From assembly GCA_029204225.1 (NCBI GenBank), contig CM055113.1, positions 23,322,443 through 23,386,442 on the forward strand: a DNA stretch of 64,000 nt. The letters are read 5' to 3'. The DNA comes from Diphasiastrum complanatum (lineage: Eukaryota > Streptophyta > Lycopodiopsida > Lycopodiales > Lycopodiaceae). This document shows, in pieces, positions 24,171 through 34,489 of this stretch. The notes beneath the pieces are model-generated. The model had not been told where the DNA came from, made no database searches, and saw nothing but the letters and a program-made list of their open reading frames with translations. Made by a program: the position numbers and the translations under genes. Position 1 is the first letter of the stretch. Every line of letters starts with the position of its first letter.

Positions 24171-24400
24171 TATCGGCATCTCAAAGTGGACTTGGAGCAC
24201 CATAGGGGTGAATTAGGGATGGCATTAAAATCACCAGTGAGCAAAATATGTCCCCTCTCAAAATATTTGATAATGTTTGTGGAAACATCAATGTATGGAG
24301 AGTCGGCATCCGCAATGAAAGAATAAGCCATTGGAGGGAAGTAACTACAACAAAACATCTCTATTCAATCCAATCTCATGCCCTAGTAAGCGAATTCATA
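24161..24400 (-). pseudogene. LINE endonuclease C-terminal fragment
   Basis: The minus-strand frame reads CSYFPPMAYSFIADADSPYI, then IIKYFERGHILLTGDFNAIP. The GDFNA motif with a preceding Y--PP segment is the late part of an APE-type endonuclease of LINE ORF2. It abuts the plus-strand reverse transcriptase piece at about 24165, so the two cannot be parts of one unrearranged copy. Confidence 0.7.
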
Positions 24401-24792
24401 AATAGCATGCTTGCTTGTCTTCACGGTTTACCCCACCCAAAACTCTACCACTTGCTGATCTCATATTTGTCTTGTACAATGAATCCCATTTGAAGCTTGA
24501 GAACTTTGGTAATCCCGTCTCCTGACTCTCATCACATCATCAGCATGAGGGAGAGGGTGGAGACCCCCTGGTCTTTCTTGCCACAGAGAGGGAGTTGGAG
24601 GGGTCTCTGGAAGGGATATCTGTCTCATTCTCAAAATCTCTGGAGCGTCTCCTCGGAAAAAAGGAGGTAATTTGGGTCTAGGGGACCTAGTGTCCAAACT
24701 GATCTCTCTAATAATATGTCTGTGAAGTAGAAATGCCTTTTGTAGATCGGGATAGCACACCAAGGTGCTACATATGATATAAGTGAACACGG

Positions 24793-25176
24793 TGTACCCT
24801 AGAAAGCAGGAGAGAGAAAGCTTAAAGAGACTAAAGAAGGAGATTATATCATAAGCCAAGTAACAAATGACACAGAATCCCTACTTATAGCCAAGAGGAA
24901 GCCCTAAAAGGAAGCTTCCAGTGGCTAGGGCCAAACTGAGAGGGAAAATAGTGCGCCCTCCAAGAAGGCCCCCACTCTCAGTAATATGACCAAATAACCA
25001 ATATAGTGAATCATAGGGCCCAAGGCCAATAATATGGTCTAAATGTCAATAATAGGGCCCAAGGCCAACCATATAGTCTAAATGTCAAATAATGAATAAA
25101 AAAGGGCCCAAAGCCTGCTTATGCATAAAGTAAAGTAAATGTAAATGGACATGGCGAATGTAATGAGCCGAGTCCA
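24793..25176 (-). repeat. 3' LTR of the chromovirus (truncated)
   Basis: Matches 31127-31509 of the 5' LTR almost base for base from CCCTAGAAAGCAGG to GCCGAGTCCA. The ~60 bases that end the 5' LTR (31069-31126) have no counterpart beyond 24793, so the U5 end is missing. Confidence 0.9.
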
Positions 25177-25196
25177 TAACTCTCCCCGACACAAAA
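25177..25196 (-). promoter_or_regulatory. polypurine tract of the chromovirus
   Basis: On the minus strand the sequence just before the LTR start TGGACTCGG reads GTGTCGGGGAGAGTTA, a purine-rich tract in the expected place. Confidence 0.65.
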
Positions 25197-25225
25197 ATAA
25201 GACCCAACTGCCATAAAGGACTGGA

Positions 25226-28200
25226 TCAAGTAACAGCAAGCCCTGGAGGATCAACTGGAACAGCATCTGGTGTAGTAACAACTGGAGCAACAGCTGATGT
25301 AGAGGAATCAACAAGTGCGGCAAGAGCACGAGCCTGATCCGCAAGTGACGGTGTATGATAAAAGACATCAATAGGCTCCCATGTGGCCTCCTCAACAGGA
25401 CGACCATCCCACTGGACTAGGAACTGAATCTGCCGGCGGCGTCGACTATGATGCAAACGCACCTGAAGGATAGCAGCAGGTAATAAAGGAAAGAGATCCG
25501 GTGCAGTAGGAAACTCAGCATCACGAGGAGCATCATCCTCAATAGCAGCACGTAATAAACTGACATGGAATATATCACAGGCACGTGTGGAAGCAGGAAG
25601 CTGAAGACGATATGTAACTGGACTAAATAGCAAATAAAGATTGTTTGCCTCTTTAAAGAAACTTCATGTTGTTTATGTGCCCCCCCCCCCCCCAAATAAA
25701 CATAAAGGCATTGCAATACTTAAAAATGATGCTCTCCTCTTCAAGTTCTTCTTTCTTCAAACTTTCAAATGAAGTGCAAGTTTCATGTTATCCTATCAAC
25801 TGCAAGCTTCTCAGTAGAAGCATGGCCCTGAATAAAATGATGACGTGCAAACCGTAGGCGTAGATATACCATATCACCAACATGAAACTCAACATGACGT
25901 TGATGACGATCAACTGAAGCTTGATAACGCTGCTGGACTTGCTGCAAATGGGAACTGGCCTAGAGGCTCGCGAGCACCTGATAGAAATGAAGACAGTCTC
26001 ACAGGTGTATCCTCGGGAGGAAGAGGAATACTAGGTAAAAGAGGTGCATAACCATGAGATAATAAAAATGGTGCAACGCCGGTGCTGGTACTAACAGAGC
26101 TGTTATAGCTATACTCTGCCAAACATAAGTGCTGATCCCAATCCTTCCCTGAAGGAGTAACAAAATGGCGCAAATAATCCTCAAGGATCCTGTTAAGGAC
26201 CTCAGACTGCCCATCAGAAGTAGAATGATAAGCAGACCCCATAAAAAGCTGTACATCCAATATACGCATAAGCTCTGTCCAGAACAATGATGTAAACTTA
26301 CTATCCCGATCAGAAAGGATAGTACGAGGAAACCCATGTAGGCGAAATATCTCTGAAAGAAACAAGCGTGCACACTGCTCTGCTGTGATAGTACTGCGGA
26401 CGGGTATGAAATGTGCTTGTTTCGAGAACCTGTCAACTAGCACCATACATGAATCGTGACCACGACGGGTGCGGGGAAGGCCAATGATGAAGTCCATAGA
26501 AATATCAGTCCACTGGCGGTGAGGAATAGGCCAACTCTGAAGCAAACCAGTGGACTTAGCACGGGAGTACTTATTACGTAAGCAGAAAGGACAGGTACGA
26601 ATAAGTACAACAAGCTCTTTCCTAAGGGATGGCCAATAGAAATGATCCTTAAGACGAGCATAAGACTTCTGAAAACCAAAATGACCCCCAACTGGGGACG
26701 AATGAGCATCCGACAACAACTGAGAACGGATACCCAAAGAACTAGGAATACAAAGAGAACCATAATGATAAAGACGGTGGTCAACAATGGAATAAGCTTG
26801 ATGAGGTGAAGACGACATAGGTGGAGCAGAACTATAAACATCACGAAAATTAGAACATGTAAGATAAGCAGATGGAAGATCATCAAACCAGGAAGGGATC
26901 GTGGCAACAAGGGTATTCAATAAAGCAGGAAGTCTAGACAATGCGTCAGCAGCAGTGTTAGCACGACCAGGACGATACAAAATAGAAAAATCAAAAGATT
27001 GTAAAACTGCAACCAACGAAACTGACGATCACTAAGATCACGCTGGGAGAAGAGATAACGTAAGGACTGATGATCAGTAACGATATCAAAAGGAACACGG
27101 TACAGGTAATGGCGCCACTTCTTAAGAGCATAGATAATGGCAAGAAGCTCTTTCTCATGGACAGAATAACGTTGCTCATAAGAGCGTAAACGACGCGACT
27201 CATAAGCAATAATACACTGAGACTGACGAAGCAAGGCACCCAAACCAACATTACTAGCATCGGTCTCAACAATAAATTTCTGATCAAACTGTGGTAAACA
27301 CAGGACAGAGGCCTCCACAACAGCACGACGAAGAGTGTCAAAGGCGAACTGACAATCAGAAGTCCAAACAAACTAGACTTCTTCAAAAGGGCATGAAGAG
27401 GGGCAGCCACAGTGGCAAAGTGAGGAACAGGATGACGAAGGTGAGTAGCGAGACCAAGAAACATACGAACATGGTGGACATCTATGGGAACAGGCCAATC
27501 AGCGATTGCCCGAACCTTATGAGGGTCCAAACGAATACGACCATCACAAATGAGAAATCCTAAAAACTCAATCTCAACAACAGCAAAGGAACACTTAGAA
27601 AGTTTAGCAAACAACTGGTGATGAACAAGCAATTGAAAAACAGATGAAAGATGTAACACATGCTCATCAAGAGTCTTACTAAAAACAAGAATATCATCAA
27701 AATAAACTAAAACACAACGACCAAGGAGAGGACGCATGATGTTATTCATCACATTCTGGAACGTAGGTGGACCATTAGTAACACCAAAAGGAAGAACACA
27801 AAACTCATACAAACCAAGATGGGTACGAAACGCAGTCTTGTGTTTGTCCGAAGGATGCATCCTAATCTGGTGATAGCCGGAACGTAAGTCTATCTTAGAG
27901 AAAAGATGAGAGGTGCCTAACTGGTCAAAGAGATCATCCATTTGAGGAATAGGATACTGGTTACGGATGGTCAACTTATTGAGGGCACGATAATCAATGC
28001 AGAGGCGTTTGGAACCATCTTTCTTACTGACAAGGAGAACAGGGGCACCAAAAGGACTGTGACTAGGAACAATAAGGCCCTGATCTAGTAAAGCAGTAAT
28101 CTGAAGCTCAACCTCATCACGCTCAGACTTAGACATACGGTAAGGAGGCCGGGAGGGAGGAGCAGAACCAGGACGCAAATCAATATGGTGGTTCACATCA

Positions 28201-30047
28201 CGTAATGGTGGTAGCGTCATAGGTTCTGAAAAGACAAATGCATACTGATGTAATAAGTCAGAGATCACCTGAGGAACAGCTGCTGGAGGAGAGGTAGTCA
28301 CTGGAGAATCTGCTGCAGCACGCTGAACACATAATAAAGCTGCACAATGAGCCTTAGGTAGGCTGCGGATAAACTGCTTCCCGCTGATCAGCTGGAAATC
28401 TGCCTGAGAATCAATACCAGCAAGTGAGTGGGTCACTGCATCATGAACAAATGTCAATGTCTGCTGAGCCAGGTCCAAAGTAACCGCTCCCAATGAAGCA
28501 AACCAATCAGCACCAAGGATAAGGTCATAGCGCTCCAGAGGAATGATATAAAGATCTGCCTGTCCAGAAAAATCACCAATGCGGTAGGATAATCCCTGAA
28601 ACATCTGAGAACTAGGAAATGAGTGAGAACTGGCAACCTCGACTGTGAGAGGTTGTGGAGCAGGAATAGGTGAAGCGCGTATCCGGCTGAGAACATAACT
28701 GCTGATAAAGGAATGAGTGCTGCCGGTATCAACTAAAGCAATATACTCACGACCAGTAATGCGCACACGTAGCCGAATGGAGCGAGGACCGGGGCACCCT
28801 GTCCAGGTAGCATAAGCAAGCTGAGCATGGCAAGTAGCAGGAAGTAAATCAGTAGAAGGCTCAGGAGATAGACCAGGCTCATCAGATATATGAATGTAGA
28901 TATCGGACTCATCTGGGGTAGTGCCCTCATGGTAGAAAACAGCAGTAGAAGTAGGCAGGGGCTGGCGGCAATCACGGGCAATGTGGTCAGGACTCTTACA
29001 ACGAAAGCAAAGACGCTTCTGCTGAATGTCAGCGAACTTTGCAGACGTGTAACGTCGGACAAAAGCAGGACGAGGAGCGGGAGAAGTAAGAGAAGAGGTC
29101 GAGACGACAGTGAATGGGGCAGATGGGGCCGGAGATGGTAGAGGTGAAAGAGATGGACGGAGTCGGGAAAAGCGAAAGGGAGCAGGATCAGGGTACTTAT
29201 GCTGTAAAGTACTAGCAAGGGACATGGCCTCAACAAGTGTGGGTGGACGGAAAGAAGAGACATCGTATCGTAGAGCACCACGAAGTCTAGCAATGTAGCG
29301 AGAAATAAGCTCGGTGGGCTGAAGATCTGTAAAGAGGTAGGAGAGGTCCATAAACTGATCTGTATAGGAAGAAAGATCACCAATCTGAGTAAGACTACGG
29401 AATATATCACGCTGGCGGCTCAGCCACTGAGGGTCAATCATAGCATGACGAAGATCACGACGAAAGGTAGGCCATAACTGGAGACCGTCCCGATCAGGGT
29501 CAAGTCGGTAGACCCGCCACCAAGTGGCATCACGTCCATCTAAATGTAAGGCGGCTAACTGGATCTTCTGAGGATCAGTCTTAGGGTAAATCTGAAAATA
29601 AGTATCAAGCTTTGCAAACCAATTCTCTAACAAGTTCCCGTCAGAGGAACCAGAATAGGTGGCAAGCTATACCCGATCACGAAAATCTCGAGCAAAATGT
29701 GGCTCAGGAGCTAGATGTCGTGGAAAATGTGACTCAGGAGCTGTAGGACGTGGAAAACCGGGTGGTGGGTTAGGTGGAAAATGAGGCCCACCGCCAAAGG
29801 AAGTAGACGAGGATGGAAGTCCAAATGGAGACCAAAATGATGAATGAACAGGGGCTTTGCCAGGTCCATGTGGCTGTAAGGAATCAATCTGTGACTGCAT
29901 AGTGGCAAAGCCGGTCTGTAGAGTGGTAAAACTGGTCATCATTTGGTCGAAACGACTACTGAGGAGAGTAAGAGAGTCACGCATATCAGCAAACTGTTCA
30001 TCTAAAGGTCCGAAATGACTCGCAGGTGTAGTGGGTGAGCTAGCCAT
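25226..30047 (-). pseudogene. gypsy gag-pol polyprotein with chromodomain
   Basis: Starts at ATG 30047 (MASSPTTPASHFGPLDEQFA). In order: a proline-rich N-terminus; a gag core (LENWFAKLDTYFQIYPKTD, ATWWRVY); a CCHC knuckle (CFRCKSPDHIARDC near 29000); an aspartic protease (ALVDTGSTHSFI near 28725); reverse transcriptase (YFDDILVF near 27700); RNase H (VETDASNVGLGALL near 27265; TDHQSLRYL); an integrase with HHCC zinc and DDE core (MDFIIGLPRT, LSDRDSKF, SDGQSEVLNRI); and a chromodomain-like tail (IQFLVQWDGRPVEEATWEPI near 25420). Breaks: an in-frame TAG at 29667-29669, frameshifts near 27370 and 27000, and a foreign insert at about 25640-25845 between the integrase and the chromodomain. Reverse transcription and chromodomain-guided integration are the family roles; this copy is not functional as read. 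Confidence 0.92.
25640..25845. other. foreign segment inside the chromovirus pol
   Basis: The minus-strand reading is collinear up to KLAVDR near 25800 and resumes with SPVTYRLQLPAST near 25625. The sequence between is about 150 bases longer than expected, contains a run of 16 C at 25680-25693 and flanking, and reads in no pol frame. It may be a small insertion, or an assembly problem at the C run. Confidence 0.5.
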
Positions 30048-31051
30048 GAGGAAGAAAAAGTAAGCGAGAAAAGAAATGTGCTAAACAATTGGACGAACTG
30101 AAAGAGAGGACATAAGTCGTCACAACAGGCACGCCAATGAAAAGACACAATAGAACTCGCGATGTAAAATGAACGGAAAGGACAACTAAGTAAGAAATAC
30201 CTCGTAACCGCAACCGGAAGTGAGCTGAAAAATAGCGGCGATATGTCGAGGTACCGGGCAGCCTCCAAAAAAGATGCTAAGGGCCCGACAACGTGGAGTA
30301 AACGGTGGGTAAAAGTATGGGAAACAATAATGGACTATGGGGCTGGAAAGGGAGTAGCCAAGGAAAGGAAGTGAAAAAAAGGAGGTATGGGCAGCGAGGA
30401 AACAAGGCTGAAAAATCAGAGATCGCCCTTCAAGGGTAAAAAAAAAGTTTGCGATAAAGACGGGGAGCAATCCCGATGCGCGATGAAGTTGGGTGGGAGT
30501 GGCTTTCTAAGCATCTAGCGTGTTTGTATTGTCCAGAGTAAGGTTGCGAACACAGACAGCAGTGTAGGAGGGTGAGCTGAAATTGAGGCGGATGTAGGGC
30601 GCCAGCTATGGTGGAGTGTGGGCGTCCAAGAGAGGTAGTAAACGGCAAAAAAAAAATTGGATCAAAAAGATGGGTTGATAGGGCGCTAGGAGTGGCTGAT
30701 GGAAGGTGGCGAATAGGGGCAGCAAAAAGCGGAAATTTTCAGCAAAGGAAGGAGCAGTAGGGCGCTGGTCAGCAAGCATGAGGGCGCCCAATAGGGCAGC
30801 AAATAGGAGGCAGTAGGGCACCCAAAATAGGGGAGGAAAAAGGATGAAAATGCAGCAGTAGGCAGCCAGCAAGAGGGCGCTAGAAATGGGCAGCAAGTGG
30901 GCGCCTATCCTCCTCCGATCCGTCGTGAAAATCTGCAAGACAAGTGTGGAGAAATGCTGAAGATCCGGCTGAAAAATGGTGAAGATCCAAGCTGAAGATG
31001 GGCGCCCTCCTGTGAGAGAAAAATCTGCTCAATGGAGATGCTCAGGAAAGT
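30048..31051 (-). repeat. repeat-rich 5' leader of the chromovirus
   Basis: Between the primer site and gag lies ~1 kb without a protein-coding frame. It is built of many loose copies of elements such as GGGCGCYAG…CAGCA(A)G and AGTAGGGCGCC, mostly within 30240-31010. A similar leader precedes the LTR at 38838-39189, so this is a family trait and not random sequence. Confidence 0.6.
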
Positions 31052-31063
31052 GCTCTGATACCA
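31052..31063 (-). promoter_or_regulatory. primer-binding site of the chromovirus
   Basis: GCTCTGATACCA on the plus strand, i.e. TGGTATCAGAGC on the minus, five bases from the LTR end (…GTTCA TAACT). Confidence 0.88.
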
Positions 31064-31068
31064 AGTTA

Positions 31069-31509
31069 TGAACGTAGCCACGGCTGATCTAGATTTAGTC
31101 TATGAAAGCATCACATAAGCAAGACTTAACCCTAGAAAGCAGGAGAGAGAAAGCTTAAAGAGACTAAAGAAGGAGATCATATCATAAGCCAAGTAACAAA
31201 TGACACAGAATCCCTACTTATAGCCAAGAGGAAGCCCTAAAAGGAAGCTTCCAGTGGCTAGGGCCAAACTGAGAGGGAAAATAGTGCGCCCTCCAAGAAG
31301 GCCCCCACTCTCAGTAATATGACCAAATAACCAATATAGTGAATCATAGGGCCCAAGGCCAATAATATGGTCTAAATGCCAATAATGGGGCCCAAGGCCA
31401 ACCATATAGTCTAAATGTCAAATAATGATAAAAAAAGGGCCCAAAGCCTGCTTATGCATAAAGTAAAGTAAATGTAAATGGACATGGCGAATGTAATGAG
31501 CCGAGTCCA
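31069..31509 (-). repeat. 5' LTR of the chromovirus
   Basis: 441 bp, TGGACTCGG…CTACGTTCA on the minus strand. It is followed by TAACT and the primer site. The short imperfect terminal repeat AGTTATGGAC/GTTCATAACT includes bases outside the TG…CA limits chosen here. Confidence 0.88.
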
Positions 31510-31524
31510 TAACTTCACCCCAGT

Positions 31525-32290
31525 GTCTTTAAAGATTTAAAGCCTCCTACTTTTATTGGGGAAGAGAAGGATAGAAATGCAAACATTCTACAAACCTTCC
31601 TCAGCAAATGGAAGAATATTCATGCTCTTAAACAGACCCCTGACCATTTGCAAGCAATAGAGACCAGTCTTTCCTTAGGGCCCATGGCCTATAAGTGGTG
31701 GTTAAATCTCCAGAAGACTAGGCAGACTCCCAGGTCATGGAAGGCCTTTGAAGAAGCCTTCCTAAGAGAATTCCTACCGGAAAATGAACTTGATAGAGCC
31801 TGGGAAGCCTGGGAGAGAACAGTAATGGACAAGTCCCTTATCCAGTATATCTTGCAGTATCGAGAAGCAATTTTAAAAATTAAAAATATGGATGATTATC
31901 AGAAAATCAGGGGATTTGTCCATGGCCTCAAAGATGAATATAAAGTAGAGGTGCAGAGAAACTCGCCTACTACCCTTGAGCAAGCTCTCAGGTATGCTCA
32001 AATCTATGATGATTCAGTGGGTAGGAAGAGGGCGAAGCAATAGCCCCTTTCTGAGCAGCCTCCTCAGAAAGACTTTCAATTTAAAAAGAAATTTTTAAAA
32101 GAAAGAAGATAAAATTAAAGGTGAAACTCCTCAGAAACGCCCTTCACTCATATAGCCCTTAAAACCAGAAGATTTTGAGAAAGCCAAACAAGAACGTTTG
32201 TGCTTTGTGTGTATGGGCAAGGGACACACAGTCAGACAGTGTCCCAAGGGGCCTTTCACTAAGAAAGAAAAAAAGATAAGAAACAAGTTC
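31525..32290 (+). pseudogene. gypsy gag remnant
   Basis: The plus strand reads LKPPTFIGEEKDRNANI at about 31540, then MAYKWWLNLQKTRQTPRSW, FLREFLPENELDRAW and LKDEYKVEVQRNSPTTLEQA. This is the retrotransposon gag core. After stops near 32041, a CCHC knuckle (CVYGQGTHSQTVSQ in one frame, consistent with C-VCMGKGHTVRQC in another) lies near 32200. Its 5' end is cut by the chromovirus LTR at 31509, and pol does not follow. Confidence 0.8.
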
Positions 32291-32299
32291 ATCTTCGTT

Positions 32300-32740
32300 A
32301 GAGTCCAGTTACGACTTTATCATGACCTTGGCACGACCGGTCACCTGAGGGCCTGAGGCCAAGTATTGGCAAGGGCCAGTGACCGAGGAGGACATCAGTC
32401 CCAAGTTGGGACCGGTGCGTCATGAGCAGTGACCCGGTGTGGCCGCCTGACAAGTTGTCAGAGATGCGGTGTGTCTTGACCGTCGGGACCCTAGCCGTCA
32501 ATGACGAGATGCTAGCCGGCAAGTAGTCGGGGTGACCAAGAGGGTCACAGGTCTTTGGCGGGGCACGGGGGTGGTATCCTATGAGTCACTCAGTATTCAC
32601 AGGTCACAGGGGCTAGGCATGCCAAGTGAACTGATCACCCACAGGTGGATGCCATGTGCTAGTTGACGGGAATAGCAAGTAGAAGGACTCAAGGAGGGGG
32701 TGCCTATGGTTGGGAGGTTCATTCTACACAGCGGCTTCTA
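32300..32740. repeat. GC-richer LTR-like block
   Basis: This ~440-bp block is GC-richer than its flanks and full of GTGACC/GGTCAC and CGACCGG motifs. Its texture resembles the LTR at 36418-36806. It sits between a gag end and a pol end, as expected if two elements were joined through an LTR. No clear boundaries. Confidence 0.35.
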
Positions 32741-32751
32741 GGATTCACGAG

Positions 32752-33341
32752 CTTCATGGTGTATGTTAAATATGTACTAGTGTGTGCCTCTACGGAAGCG
32801 ACAGCCTCGACTGACTCTTCCGTTTGGTCGACTACCTTGCGCGCATTAGGCCACACGTGCTGACAATGCGGGTCCTTTTCTTGAGCCTTCTTAATCTCCT
32901 CCATGAGACCATTGTCAACCACAGTAAAGCTCATCTGATGCAGTATACGAGATAGTGCATCAGCGACCACATTTTCCTTCCCTCTTCGGAAGCGAATTTC
33001 CAAATGAAATTCCTGCATCAACTCGGCCCACCGAGCTTGGCGGCTCTTCAAATCTGGCTGTTAAAATCTGGCTGATGCAGGAATTTCATTTGGAAATTCG
33101 CTTCCGAAGAGGGAAGGAAAATGTGGTTGCTGATGCACAATCTCGTATACTGCATCAGATGAGCGTTACTATGGTTGACAGTGGTCTCATGGAGGAGATT
33201 AAGAAGGCTCAAGAAAAGGACCCGCATTGTCAGCGTGTGTGGCCTAATGCACGCAAGGTAGTCGACCAAACAGAAGAGTCAATCGAGGCTGTCGCTTCCG
33301 TAGAGGCACACACCAGTACATATTTAACATACACTATGAAG
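32752..33341. repeat. 269-bp inverted repeat with 52-bp spacer
   Basis: Arms 32752-33020 (coding on minus) and 33073-33341 (coding on plus) encode the same gypsy pol segment, from QEFHLEIRFRRGKENVVADA to THTSTYLTYTMK. The translations differ at only about six or seven of ~89 residues. The arms are the same length. The spacer 33021-33072 contains the start of the RNase H end (RQARWAEL) of the left copy. This is a head-to-head joining of two copies of one gypsy family. Confidence 0.92.
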
Positions 33342-34470
33342 GATGGTATGTTATTGAGAAATGGAAAAGTTTTCATGCCAGACGTGAAGGATCTTCGTCG
33401 CAATATACTTCATGAATGCCATGAGAGTCCCTGTGCAGGGCACCCTGGTATTGATAAGACCAATGAGCTTTTGAGAAGGCATTATTTTTGGCCACGATTG
33501 CAGCGGGATGCAAGAGAGTATGTCCAGCGTTGCATGGCTTGTCAGGTGAACAAGGCCGAGAGAGTAAGTCCTTCGGGCTTGCTACATCCACTTGAGATAC
33601 CTACAGGAAGGTGGGAAAGCATCTCTATGGATTTTATTGTTGGGCTACCCAAGACCCAGAATGGATTCAATTCCGTTATGGTAGTGGTAGACAGGTTTTC
33701 CAAGATGGCTCATTTCATCGCAACGACCAAGAAGGTCACAGCTCCGCAAGTGGCTGAGTTGTTTATTCAGAATATTGTCAGGTTACATGGTCTTCCGAAG
33801 TCCATAGTTTCTGACAGGGATTCCAAATTTACGGAAAATTTCTGGATTGAGGTGTTCGCTAGTACGCAAACAGACTGGGTAAAGCATTTACTGCTATTGG
33901 AGTTTGCGTACAATGATAAGAGACATGCATCCACTGGATTGAGTCCATTTGAGCTCAATTATGGTTTCAGGCCACTGAGTCCTGCAATCATAGGGATTCC
34001 GCATAGGGTACCTAGTGCTGTAGAGTTTTTGGCTCAGATGCAGCAGAAGCTAGAGTTGGCACGACATAACTTGTCCAAAGCTGTAGCTAGGGCAGAGAGT
34101 TATGCTCGTGAGAACCGTACCTATCGGGAATTTGAGAATGGAGATTGGGTGTATTTACTAGTCTCTTCGAAGTCGAAGGTGCTACGCACAGGAAAGTGCG
34201 CCAAGTTATCTCCTAGGTATTGTGGACCATGGTTGATTATTAAGAAGGTGAGCCAAGTAGCTTATAAGCTACAACTACCTGTTGGATGCAAGGTGCATCC
34301 AGTATTCCATGTAAGCAAACTGAGGAAATGTTTGCACGATGGCGATAGCCTGGTGGAAGGTCTAGTGTCTCTTGAGGAGAAAGACACCACAGGTTATGGG
34401 CCAAACAGAATCCTAGATCGAAGGGAGCGATGATTGCGGAATCGTCTCCTTCAAGAGTATCTAGTACCCA
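33073..34470 (+). pseudogene. gypsy integrase remnant
   Basis: One open frame to the TGA at 34431. It has the end of RNase H (LEIRFRRGKENVVADA), an HHCC zinc finger (HECHESPCAGHPGIDKTNEL … CMACQVNK), integrase core Asp residues in MDFIVGLPKT and VSDRDSKFTENFW, a GPY-type module (LSPRYCGPWLII) and the linker HPVFHVSKLRKCL to a chromodomain start (GPNRILDRRER). An in-frame deletion joins NFWIEVF to ASTQTDWVKHL and removes the part with the third catalytic residue (the HPQTDGQTERVN region). The chromodomain breaks off near 34470, where another element starts. The frame is otherwise open, so it could still be translated, but not as an active integrase. Confidence 0.88.
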
Positions 34471-34489
34471 GTTGCGTTCGAGAGTAAAA

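Larger units (their letters stand above)
24793..31509 (-). mobile_element. Ty3/gypsy chromovirus, nearly full length
   Basis: A minus-oriented element: 5' LTR 31069-31509, primer site, a ~1 kb repeat-rich leader, gag-pol 30047-25226, polypurine tract, 3' LTR 24793-25176. The two LTRs differ at only about four or five positions over ~380 bases by eye, so the insertion is young. Nevertheless the coding region holds a stop and frameshifts, and the 3' LTR lacks its last ~60 bases. No target duplication could be identified because of that loss. At 31510 the flank is the gag of a plus-strand gypsy element. Confidence 0.88.

Noticed and set aside
21590-24400. A single 5'-inverted LINE insertion made by twin priming
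   Set aside because: Twin priming would place the inverted upstream part on the other side of the sense part; the order seen here does not fit.
25999-26910. Long minus-strand frames rich in Leu and Val overlapping the chromovirus integrase
   Set aside because: They are alternative frames of the integrase coding region; the real frame is 25910-27016.
28733-29410. 225-codon hydrophobic minus-strand frame
   Set aside because: Out-of-frame shadow of gag-protease; its Leu/Ser composition follows from the other frame.
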